Below are positions 25,904-33,271 of a DNA stretch of 39,318 nucleotides, in pieces; the stretch's first letter is position 1, and every line of letters starts with the position of its first letter. Origin of the DNA: an uncultured Butyricicoccus sp. (GTDB lineage: Bacteria > Bacillota > Clostridia > Oscillospirales > Butyricicoccaceae); assembly GCA_944384745.1 (NCBI GenBank), contig CALWUO010000016.1:1-39318 (forward strand). The letters run 5' to 3'. Made by a program: the position numbers and the translations under genes. Under the pieces are notes generated by a model. The model searched no databases and was not told the origin of the DNA. It was given only the letters and a program-made list of their open reading frames with translations.

Positions 25904-27349
25904 TTACCAGCAAAGAGAGTCATAAAGGGCTTCATATTTCTTAGCTGATTCTTTCCAAGAGAAATCCATATTCATGCCACGTTTAACCATGTCATTCCAA
26001 GCGTCTCTGTGGTCATAGAATATTTGTTCTGCATAGAATATAGTTCCAAGCATTTCATCTGCATTATAGTTTGCAAATGAAAAACCAGTGCCAGTTCCTG
26101 CATATTCATTATATGGCTGAACGGTATCTCTAAGACCTCCTGTTTCACGAACAATTGGAACTGTACCATAACGAAGTGAAATAAGCTGAGTTAAACCACA
26201 TGGTTCAAACATGGACGGCATAAGCATAGCATCAGCAGCAGCATATAAACGGTGTGCACGCTCTTCATTAAAATAGATATTGGCTGAAACTTGACTTTTT
26301 CTCGACCATTCATAGTGTCTTAATAGATTTTCATAACGAGGTTCACCAGTGCCAATAACTACAAACTGTATACGAGAGTCAAGCATACGATTTAATACCC
26401 AATCAACAAGGTCAAAACCTTTTTGGTCGGTAAGTCTTGTAATCATAGCAAGCATCATAACATCTGGGTCAACAGGCAAGCCTAGTTCTTCTTGAAGTTT
26501 TGCTTTATTTTCTGCCTTACCTTTTAGGAAATTCTTAGTGTTATAGTTAGAATATAAATATTTATCTGTTTGAGGGTTATAAATATCATAATCAATACCA
26601 TTTACAATGCCGCTTAGTGTGTCAGCTTTAGCACGAAGTAGACCGTCAAGACCTTCACCATAATAAGGCATTTTTATTTCATTTGCATAGCTGCCTGAAA
26701 CGGTTGTAATTCTATCAGCATAAACCAAACCGCCTTTTAGCATATTGGCGTCACGTTTATATTCCATACGGTCAGGCATAAACACATAATCAGGTAAGCC
26801 AGTGTACAGTTTTAGTGTAGGAATATCCCAAATACCTTGGAAACGTAAATTATGAATTGTCATAATAGTGCGAATACCATGGAAGAAAGGATTTTCTTTA
26901 AATAGAGTATGTAAAAATACAGGCAAAACACCTGTTTGCCAGTCATGACAGTGTATTACATCTGGGTGGAAATTGATAACAGGTAAAATTGCAAGAGCAG
27001 CTTTAGAAAAATAACAAAAACGTTCAATATCCCAATGAATATCACCATAAGGCTTATCGCCAGAAAAATAATGTTCATTATCTATAAAGTAATATGTAAC
27101 ACCGTCCATAGAATATGACATTATTCCAACATATACATTGCCAAGTTTACCTAAATCCATATAGAAATGGTGAACATATTTAAACTCACTGCGATATTCC
27201 TGAGGAATGCAGGTATAATCGGGTAAGATAACACGCACATCATATTTTGTGTGGTCAAGAGATTTAGGCAAAGCACCAACAACGTCAGCGAGTCCGCCAG
27301 TTTTTACAAAAGGAACGCATTCTGATGCAACGAATAAAATATTTTTCAT
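25904..27349 (-). CDS. glgA: Glycogen synthase (ADP-glucose type)
   Basis: A GT5-family glucosyltransferase that extends alpha-1,4-glucan from ADP-glucose. It has the N-terminal signature FVKTGGLADVVGALPKSL (KTGGL at 16-20), HCHDWQTG and TIHNLRFQG in the first Rossmann domain, and the C-terminal MPSMFEPCGLTQLISLRYG plus VRETGGLRDTV. I use the ATG at 27349 (MKNILFVASE), which follows GAGGAGG by 6 bases; a longer frame adds 11 residues without a ribosome binding site. The 481-residue length is normal. No glgC, glgD, glgB or glgP is adjacent, so it is transcribed alone here. Confidence 0.95.
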   Translation of the reverse strand: MKNILFVASECVPFVKTGGLADVVGALPKSLDHTKYDVRVILPDYTCIPQEYRSEFKYVHHFYMDLGKLGNVYVGIMSYSMDGVTYYFIDNEHYFSGDKPYGDIHWDIERFCYFSKAALAILPVINFHPDVIHCHDWQTGVLPVFLHTLFKENPFFHGIRTIMTIHNLRFQGIWDIPTLKLYTGLPDYVFMPDRMEYKRDANMLKGGLVYADRITTVSGSYANEIKMPYYGEGLDGLLRAKADTLSGIVNGIDYDIYNPQTDKYLYSNYNTKNFLKGKAENKAKLQEELGLPVDPDVMMLAMITRLTDQKGFDLVDWVLNRMLDSRIQFVVIGTGEPRYENLLRHYEWSRKSQVSANIYFNEERAHRLYAAADAMLMPSMFEPCGLTQLISLRYGTVPIVRETGGLRDTVQPYNEYAGTGTGFSFANYNADEMLGTIFYAEQIFYDHRDAWNDMVKRGMNMDFSWKESAKKYEALYDSLCW

Positions 27350-27412
27350 GATTAGCCTCCTCAGTTTTATTGAGAAATTCACGCTGATTTTTATTTACAG
27401 TGTGTTTTTAAT

Positions 27413-27421
27413 AGTATACCA
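27413..27421 (-). promoter_or_regulatory. Extended -10 promoter of glgA
   Basis: On the minus strand the sequence reads TGGTATACT, an extended -10 element (TG-N-TATACT), about 65 bases before the glgA start. No good -35 hexamer lies 16-18 bases upstream, which is compatible with an extended -10 promoter. Confidence 0.5.
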
Positions 27422-27561
27422 TATTTTTTAATTAAATTGGGAAAATTGACCATAAAAATTTGAAAAAAATTTTCAGTTACATTAGATACAATTGTGATAC
27501 AATGATAATATAATTATATGGATAATATGCGGAAGAATTATGGATAAAGGAAGTGTAAAAT

Positions 27562-28218
27562 ATGTTAAGAATATTAATTGTTGAGGACGAAGAGCCTATT
27601 GCTAATTTAATAAATATGAGTCTTACATCAGCGGGTTATAGCTGTACATGTGTGCATGATGGACTTTCAGCAGCAGATATAATAGATAAAAAACAATTTG
27701 ATTTAATTTTACTTGATGTAATGCTTCCAGGGGTAGATGGTTTTGAACTTATGGACTACATAAGACCAAAAGAAATACCAGTGATTTTCTTAACAGCTAG
27801 AACATCAGTAAGTGATAGAGTTAAAGGCTTGAAACTTGGTGCAGAGGATTATTTAATAAAACCATTTGAAGTTATAGAATTACTTGCAAGAGTGGAAACC
27901 GTTTTAAGACGCACACACAAACTGGATAAAATATTAGAAGTTGGTGGACTTACAATAGATACATCATCAAGAACAGTTATGCGTGATGGAGAAAAAATAT
28001 TACTTACTAAGAAAGAATTTGAATTAATGCTTCTTTTTGTTAGAAATCCTAATATAGCTTTATATCGTGAGACTATATATGAAAGGGTTTGGGAAAGTGA
28101 TTATATGGGGGACAGTCGAACAGTAGACCTTCATGTGCAAAGGCTTAGAAAAAAAGTGGGCTGGGAAGATAATATAAAAGCCGTGTATAAGGTGGGGTAT
28201 AGATTTGAAGACTCATAG
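27562..28218 (+). CDS. OmpR/PhoB-family response regulator
   Basis: A 218-residue two-domain DNA-binding regulator. The receiver domain (1-118) has the acidic pocket VEDEEP, the phosphoacceptor Asp52 in LLDVMLPGVDG, the Thr in FLTART and Lys in LIKPFE. The winged-helix output domain (about 125-218) has LTKKEFELMLLFVRN, YERVWESDY and the recognition helix DSRTVDLHVQRLRKKVG. Its partner kinase gene overlaps its 3' end by 14 bases, so they form a two-component pair. Target genes are unknown. Confidence 0.95.
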   Translation: MLRILIVEDEEPIANLINMSLTSAGYSCTCVHDGLSAADIIDKKQFDLILLDVMLPGVDGFELMDYIRPKEIPVIFLTARTSVSDRVKGLKLGAEDYLIKPFEVIELLARVETVLRRTHKLDKILEVGGLTIDTSSRTVMRDGEKILLTKKEFELMLLFVRNPNIALYRETIYERVWESDYMGDSRTVDLHVQRLRKKVGWEDNIKAVYKVGYRFEDS

Positions 28219-29617
28219 TGTTCGTTTTAGAGATAAAATACAAATTATAATCGTTTTAATGCTGACTATATCTATTAGTATTTGTGGTACATGGCTTATT
28301 AGTAAATCGTTTGTAAGTGCAAAAACACAGAGGATAGATGCTGCTCAAAATGCACAACGTATGGCAATGTATACATTGATTTCAACCACAGGCAATAATC
28401 AATGGGATAATAATAAATTATCTAGCACTCTTAGAGTGCTTGAGCGTCAAGTAGGTCAGCGTTTTAAACTCACTGATGAAAATGGAGATGTTATTTATCA
28501 AAAGCAATATAATGACCAATCTTTCCAATCTGGCATGATAGAAAAAGTATCTGACGATAAAATGGCATGGCGTATTCAGATAAATTCCTTTGGTGAGCAT
28601 GAAATACAAACAGCTTCAGCAATAAGAAATGGCGATAAACTTTATTATCTTGAAAGTATTTACCCAATAGAAAGCGTATATAAATCAAGAGATTATATGA
28701 TAAGTAGTTTTTTGGGTATAACACTATCACTTATAGCCATTGGAGTTTTTCTTGCAAGAAAGGTGTCATTTTGGATTACAGGTTCACTTACAAGGCTTGC
28801 AGAAACAGCTCGTGCGATTTCTGGCGGTGATTTATCAAAAAGGGTTAATATAAAAAGCGATGATGAAATAGGTCAGCTTGCAGATGATTTTAATAGAATG
28901 GCAGACCAAGTTTCAGAAAATATAACTAAGCTCGAAAATGCAATGCAACGTCAAGAGGAGTTTATGGCATCTTTTGCCCATGAGATGAGAACCCCTATGA
29001 CTTCTATTATTGGTTATGCTGATTTAATGCGTTCTCAAGAATTGCCGCCAGATATGCGTAGACAAGCTGCAAATTATATTTTTACTGAGGGTAAAAGACT
29101 GGAAAGTTTGTCAAATAAATTATTAGATATAATAGTTTTACAGAAAACTAAAATAAATAAACAAAAATGTAAAATGTCAAGTTTAATAGAACAAGTTTAT
29201 GGCTTGTTGGAAAAACGTATGACAGAAGCAAATATTAAAATAAACATAAATTGTGATGATAGTACATGGTTTGTTGAACCAGATTTATTTAAAACTCTTT
29301 TAAGTAATTTGCTTGATAATGCCAGAAAAGCTATGCCAGATGGTGGAGATATAACTATAACAGCAAAGAAAGAGGCTGATATATGGAAAGTCGAAGTTAA
29401 AGATACAGGCTATGGCATACCAAAAGAAGAAATACCAAAACTCACAGATGCATTTTATCGTGTAGATAAAGCAAGAGCTAGAGCAAGCGGTGGTGCAGGT
29501 TTAGGGCTGAAACTTTGTAGTCAAATTGTTAAGTTACATAATGGAATAATGAGCTTTTCAAGTGAACAGGGCATAGGTACTAATGTTACTGTTATTTTGC
29601 GAAAGGAGGGCATATAA
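28205..29617 (+). CDS. Sensor histidine kinase (HAMP-HisKA-HATPase)
   Basis: A 470-residue membrane kinase. A first helix (about 11-34), an extracytoplasmic sensor of about 130 residues and a second helix (about 165-185) are followed by HAMP (about 186-240). The dimerisation domain has the phosphorylated His259 in FAHEMRTPMTSIIGYADL. The ATPase domain has NLLDNARKAMPDGG (N box), DTGYGIP (G1) and GGAGLGLKLC (G2). The start is TTG at 28205, seven bases after GGTGGGG and inside the regulator gene; no better start precedes the first helix. The sensor domain matches no family I recognise. Confidence 0.93.
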   Translation: MKTHSVRFRDKIQIIIVLMLTISISICGTWLISKSFVSAKTQRIDAAQNAQRMAMYTLISTTGNNQWDNNKLSSTLRVLERQVGQRFKLTDENGDVIYQKQYNDQSFQSGMIEKVSDDKMAWRIQINSFGEHEIQTASAIRNGDKLYYLESIYPIESVYKSRDYMISSFLGITLSLIAIGVFLARKVSFWITGSLTRLAETARAISGGDLSKRVNIKSDDEIGQLADDFNRMADQVSENITKLENAMQRQEEFMASFAHEMRTPMTSIIGYADLMRSQELPPDMRRQAANYIFTEGKRLESLSNKLLDIIVLQKTKINKQKCKMSSLIEQVYGLLEKRMTEANIKININCDDSTWFVEPDLFKTLLSNLLDNARKAMPDGGDITITAKKEADIWKVEVKDTGYGIPKEEIPKLTDAFYRVDKARARASGGAGLGLKLCSQIVKLHNGIMSFSSEQGIGTNVTVILRKEGI

Positions 29618-30429
29618 TGACCATTAAATTTCGCAGATTTATTGTTTTTATTCTTTTGTTTTTTATTGTGGCTTTATGTGTGGCGTTGCCAACAATAGAA
29701 ACGATTGCAAGAGATTTAAGCCATATAAATAATATAAATGTTGTTGATATGGAACCGATAAGATTAGATAATGATGACAGAGCTTCTTTAGTAAAAAGAA
29801 TATCACTTATAAGTAATAAAATGTACAAGGGTGATGCTCAAACATTGGGTTTTGAAAGCGGTTCAAAATTCACACTAAATACTGCTATTGAAAACGTTAT
29901 GTTACAAATAGATATATTATATAATATGGGCTTATTGCCCGAAAATAGTGAGGCATATACACATTCTGATGAAGATTTAGAGCAAATATTTATAGGCGGA
30001 ATAGAGTTTGCTGTGGACAATGATGACCCGTCATTAAATCTTATTTTGTGGTATATAGAAGTTGTATCAAATAATTATTCATTAAGTATCAAAATGGACG
30101 ATGAAACAGGTAAAATTCTGATGTTTAAGGTCAGAAGTCAAGATGTTTTAAATTGGGCAAGTAATATAGATTTTTATAATGCAAGCAAACTTTGGGCAGA
30201 ATATTTGCAAATCAATATTAGAAATAATACAAAGATACTTTATGGAAACAGAGCAAAAATATATTTACAAATGAATGATAATGTATTCTTATATTCTGGA
30301 AGTTATGAATTAAACAATATTGATGAAGAAATACCAAGAGTTTTGCGTATGAATTTATATGATGAAAAAGAACAAGTACAATATGTTTTATATAATGACT
30401 TATATGAATTTGGAATTATAGCTGAATAA
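29617..30429 (+). CDS. Membrane-anchored extracytoplasmic protein, third gene of the two-component operon
   Basis: A 270-residue protein with a basic start, one N-terminal helix (about 7-27, FIVFILLFFIVALCVALPTI) and a soluble remainder predicted to lie outside the membrane. The helix has no clear cleavage site or lipobox, so it is probably an anchor. The ATG overlaps the kinase stop by one base, with a full AAGGAGG upstream, so it is co-expressed. By position it resembles accessory proteins such as YycH/YycI that tune a sensor kinase, but no sequence relationship to them is visible to me. The function is unknown. Confidence 0.75.
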   Translation: MTIKFRRFIVFILLFFIVALCVALPTIETIARDLSHINNINVVDMEPIRLDNDDRASLVKRISLISNKMYKGDAQTLGFESGSKFTLNTAIENVMLQIDILYNMGLLPENSEAYTHSDEDLEQIFIGGIEFAVDNDDPSLNLILWYIEVVSNNYSLSIKMDDETGKILMFKVRSQDVLNWASNIDFYNASKLWAEYLQINIRNNTKILYGNRAKIYLQMNDNVFLYSGSYELNNIDEEIPRVLRMNLYDEKEQVQYVLYNDLYEFGIIAE

Positions 30430-30481
30430 TAAATTTGGGGGTTTACTTGCTTTTTTGTCAATAAATCCCCGAAAAAACTAC

Positions 30482-30510
30482 TTTACTTATAGTAAAAAAT
30501 ATGGTATCAT
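30482..30510 (+). promoter_or_regulatory. Promoter of smpB (and probably ssrA)
   Basis: TTTACT (30482-30487) and TATCAT (30505-30510) are separated by 17 bases, with TGG just before the -10 (extended -10). It lies 40 bases before the smpB start, which has GAAAGGAG as its ribosome binding site. Confidence 0.65.
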
Positions 30511-30549
30511 ATATAGGACATTTTAGTGCTTTTGTGAAAGGAGTTTGTC

Positions 30550-31017
30550 ATGGCAAATAAAGCAGGCACAAAACAAGTCACTGCCAATAAAAAAGCATGG
30601 CATGACTACTTCATAGAAGAAAAAATTGAAGCAGGAATTGAACTTGCAGGCACAGAAGTTAAATCAATTCGTCAAGGTCAAATAAATTTAAAAGATTCTT
30701 ATTGCACCTTCAAAGATGGTGAAATTTTTGTGCGTGGTATGCATATAAGCCCTTATGAAAAGGGTAATATATTTAATAAAGACCCTTTGCGTGTTCGTAA
30801 ATTACTACTTCATAAAAAAGAGATTTTAAGACTTTTTGGCAAAACTAAACAAGATGGTTATTCCGTAGTCCCACTTAGTGTTTATTTTAGAAATAGTCAT
30901 GTTAAGGTTGAAATCGGTTTATGTAAAGGTAAAAAACTACATGATAAACGTGATAGTATGGCTAAACGTGACGCAAAACGTGAAATCGACCGTGCGATGA
31001 AAAATCGTCAGCATTAA
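30550..31017 (+). CDS. smpB: SsrA-binding protein SmpB
   Basis: Binds tmRNA and delivers it to stalled ribosomes. The 155-residue protein has the conserved [30 protein letters not shown], then [24 protein letters not shown], and the basic C-terminal tail [21 protein letters not shown] that enters the mRNA channel. It lies only 8 bases before the start of its RNA partner, ssrA. Confidence 0.98.
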   Translation: MANKAGTKQVTANKKAWHDYFIEEKIEAGIELAGTEVKSIRQGQINLKDSYCTFKDGEIFVRGMHISPYEKGNIFNKDPLRVRKLLLHKKEILRLFGKTKQDGYSVVPLSVYFRNSHVKVEIGLCKGKKLHDKRDSMAKRDAKREIDRAMKNRQH

Positions 31018-31025
31018 TAAACTAT

Positions 31026-31380
31026 GGGGACGTACTGGCTTCGACGGGGGTGTTGAAGCAGGAATAGCGGGCGGAAGTGAGGACGCTTCCTTAAAAGCCT
31101 CAAATGTTTATAAATTAAACAACAACAATTATTCTTTACAGGCTGCCTAATTAAGGCTGGCCCGTCCTGCCTGAGAGTACCACGGCTCAGGACTAGGGCG
31201 TCGATTTTGTGGTGAACGTCATAAACAAAGAGTTGCGTTTGTGATGTATTATGACTCTACTAAAGCAATTAGCTTGTTTGTCAGCGAATTGTGGAGGGAA
31301 TGAAAAAAGATAAACTACGCCCGTAGAAGTTCCTGTGAATATGCTTTCGGACAGGGGTTCAACTCCCCTCGTCTCCACCA
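31026..31380 (+). ncRNA. ssrA: tmRNA (transfer-messenger RNA)
   Basis: Rescues stalled ribosomes and tags the unfinished protein for degradation. The 5' end GGGGACGTACTGGCTTCGACGGGGG and the 3' end GTTCAACTCCCCTCGTCTCCACCA are the two halves of the tRNA-like domain. The 7-bp acceptor stem pairs GGGGACG with CGTCTCC, there is a normal T-arm, and CCA is encoded. The tag frame is read at 31118-31150 and ends ...NNNNYSLQAA-stop (TAA at 31148-31150). The codon before the first AAC is TTA rather than the common GCA, so the exact resume codon is uncertain. The total is about 355 nt, typical of a one-piece tmRNA. Confidence 0.97.
31358..31380 (+). other. Probable left attachment site (attL) of the integrated element
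   Basis: The last bases of ssrA, from the T-loop to CCA, border an integrase gene that starts 149 bases further on. The 3' end of ssrA is a well-known target of tyrosine integrases, which restore the gene with an identical core. No second copy of this core is seen downstream in the window, so the exact core limits are not known. Confidence 0.55.
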
Positions 31381-31390
31381 ATTTCAAAAT

Positions 31391-31425
31391 AAAACCGATG
31401 GCTTAGGCTGTCGGTTTTATTATTT
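31391..31425 (+). terminator. Terminator after ssrA
   Basis: AAAACCGA and TCGGTTTT (31391-31398, 31411-31418) form an 8-bp outer stem with a GC/GC inner pairing and are followed by ATTATTTT. If the attachment core ends at the CCA, this terminator belongs to the element and has replaced the original one. Confidence 0.7.
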
Positions 31426-31476
31426 TCATATTATTTTTGCAACTTTTTAGAAAAATAGGTGGTCAAAAAGTGGACA

Positions 31477-31505
31477 TTGACAGATGAAAAGTGACCATGT
31501 ATACT
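31477..31505 (+). promoter_or_regulatory. Near-consensus promoter of the integrase, overlapped by repeats
   Basis: TTGACA (31477-31482) and TATACT (31500-31505) are exactly 17 bases apart, 23 bases before the integrase ATG. The half-sites GGTCA (31461-31465) and TGACC (31492-31496) form an inverted repeat around the -35 box, and AAAAGTGGACA / AAAAGTGACCA (31466-31476, 31487-31497) form an imperfect direct repeat. These may be operator or integrase arm sites (inference). Confidence 0.75.
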
Positions 31506-31528
31506 AACCCTAAACGAGGTGAAGATAT

Positions 31529-32914
31529 ATGGCATATGGTACAATCACTAAAAAGCCAAACGGTAAATATGCCCTTAGACTTGATTACGGAAAGGACGTA
31601 AACGGAAAACGTATCCGTAAACAGGAAACTTATAATACTAAATCTGAGGCGGTTCGTGCACTTAATAAACACAAGTCTCAAGTAGATGCAGGAAACAGTG
31701 TGCTTCCTAGTAAAGAAACATTTGCCGAGTGGATAGAATACTGGTTTAATAATATTATATCTCAGCAGATAGCTGAAACCACCGCTTATGGATATAAGAG
31801 CATTATTAAAAACTATTTAGAGCCAAGGCTTGGTAAATACAAGCTGCAACATCTTTCGCAAAATAATATACAGGAATATTATACATGGCTTTTAAATGAG
31901 GAGGGGTTGTCAGCAGCAACGGTTATAAAACATCATAACCTAATAACCAATATTTTAAATGCAGCCGAAAGGTTTGAGCGTATAAACAAAAATCCAGCTA
32001 AGTTTGTTTCACCGCCAAAAAAGAAACGTAGAGAAGCCGAATATTATACACCAGAACAAGCTGCTAAACTGCTTTCAGCGGCTAAGGGTTCACGTTTGGA
32101 GCTTCCTATAAATATCTGTCTGTATTTGGGTTTAAGACGTGGCGAGCTTTGCGGTTTAAAATGGCGAGATATAGACTTTGATAATCGCACAATCAGCATA
32201 CATGAAACCAGAACACAGGCGGGCAACAAAGAAGTTGTAAAAGACACAAAAACCGAATCATCGGTTAGAACTTTGCATTTGCCACAGGCGGTATATACAT
32301 TGCTTTTAAATGAAAAGCAAGCACAAGAGCAAACAAAAGCTAAAATCCTAAATCAATATTATGACAGTGATTATGTTGTGGTAATGGAAAACGGTAAGCC
32401 ATATAGGGCTAATTATCTATCAGAGCTATTTGCAAAATTTATCGAAGAGAATGAGCTGCCTAAAATTGTTTTACATGAGCTTAGACACACATTTGCTTCA
32501 CTTTCCAATATGGCTGGTATAACATCTTATAATATAGGCAAGGCTATGGGACATTCAACTCCCGCTACTACACAGAAAATATATACGCATCTATTAGACA
32601 GTACACACGCTCAAGCGGTTGAAGGCGTAGCAAATATTATAGATGAAGCTATGATAAAAGCAAGCGGAGTATCTCTTGAGGATTTAAAAAAGTCTGTGGA
32701 AGAGCAAATAAACGCTTGGAATCCTATGGACTGCTCGGACTATGCTCTTGAGATTAAAGATATAAACAGTCAAATAAATGTGAATATAACAGCTGATGAG
32801 CTGGGTAATCTTATTTATGATACATTCAAACAGTCATTTGGCACTAGAGCATTTAATAAAACACTGGAAGAGTGTACAGAAATTGCAGAAAAGATTAAAA
32901 AAATAAATATTTAG
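31529..32914 (+). CDS. int: Tyrosine recombinase / phage-type integrase
   Basis: Catalyses integration and excision of the element at ssrA. The 461-residue protein has an N-terminal AP2-like arm-binding domain (about 1-55, TITKKPNGKYALRLDYG), a SAM-like core-binding domain (about 62-155) and a catalytic domain. Its active-site residues are Arg203 (GLRRGELCGLKW), a Lys in DTKTESSVRTL, His316 and Arg319 (LHELRHTFAS), His342 (GHSTPATTQ) and Tyr352 (KIYTHL). All are intact, so the enzyme is probably active. About 80 residues follow the catalytic domain, which is longer than usual. The gene reads away from ssrA. Confidence 0.95.
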   Translation: MAYGTITKKPNGKYALRLDYGKDVNGKRIRKQETYNTKSEAVRALNKHKSQVDAGNSVLPSKETFAEWIEYWFNNIISQQIAETTAYGYKSIIKNYLEPRLGKYKLQHLSQNNIQEYYTWLLNEEGLSAATVIKHHNLITNILNAAERFERINKNPAKFVSPPKKKRREAEYYTPEQAAKLLSAAKGSRLELPINICLYLGLRRGELCGLKWRDIDFDNRTISIHETRTQAGNKEVVKDTKTESSVRTLHLPQAVYTLLLNEKQAQEQTKAKILNQYYDSDYVVVMENGKPYRANYLSELFAKFIEENELPKIVLHELRHTFASLSNMAGITSYNIGKAMGHSTPATTQKIYTHLLDSTHAQAVEGVANIIDEAMIKASGVSLEDLKKSVEEQINAWNPMDCSDYALEIKDINSQINVNITADELGNLIYDTFKQSFGTRAFNKTLEECTEIAEKIKKINI

Positions 32915-32936
32915 ATTGAAAAATCGAATACAAAAT

Positions 32937-32964
32937 AAAAGACCGCCGTGCATGGCGGTCTTTT
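32937..32964. terminator. Bidirectional terminator between int and the converging element operon
   Basis: GACCGCC and GGCGGTC form a 7-bp GC-rich stem (32941-32947, 32954-32960) with a 6-base loop, flanked by AAAA on the left and TTTT on the right, so it works on both strands. Confidence 0.92.
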
Positions 32965-32983
32965 CGGTTAAGTACGTTAAAGT

Positions 32984-33241
32984 TTAGCTTTTCAGATTGC
33001 TCTGAGTGTCGTTCTCAGTCTGTGCTGATAAGCAAAAAGCCTTGTAACTAGGGTCTATGTTCTCTGACAGCCAAACCAGAAACTCGTGTTTAGGTATCAG
33101 CTTTCGTTTTCCAATTTTAATGACTGGAAACCCTGGGGTATTTAACATCTTGTAAATACCGCTGCGGGACATAGGCAGAACCTCTAACAGGTCTTTTGCA
33201 CTGAGCATATCAGGTAGTTCCTTAAAAGTGTTGTTTAACAT
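32984..33241 (-). CDS. Excisionase-like helix-turn-helix protein
   Basis: An 85-residue protein with a winged helix-turn-helix of the HTH_17/excisionase type: MLSAKDLLEVLPMSRSGIYKML, then the wing GFPVIKIGKRKLIPKHEFLVWL. Such proteins bend DNA to direct integrase toward excision, or act as small regulators. A polar tail follows residue 63. It has an ideal AAGGAGG eight bases before the ATG and lies 30 bases after the RecQ-like gene on the same strand, so it is the last gene of that operon. Its position next to int supports the excisionase role. Confidence 0.8.
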   Translation of the reverse strand: MLNNTFKELPDMLSAKDLLEVLPMSRSGIYKMLNTPGFPVIKIGKRKLIPKHEFLVWLSENIDPSYKAFCLSAQTENDTQSNLKS

Positions 33242-33271
33242 AACAATTTCCTCCTTGAAAATGTATAAAAT

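Noticed and set aside
30437..30470. GGGGG/CCCC hairpin after the two-component operon as a terminator
   Set aside because: Pairing is possible, but the T tract lies in the loop and the bases after the stem are GAAAAAAC, so it does not have terminator form on either strand.
31193..31387. A minus-strand frame of 64 codons across the 3' half of ssrA
   Set aside because: It is antisense to a structured RNA gene; such frames over tmRNA are a common annotation artefact.
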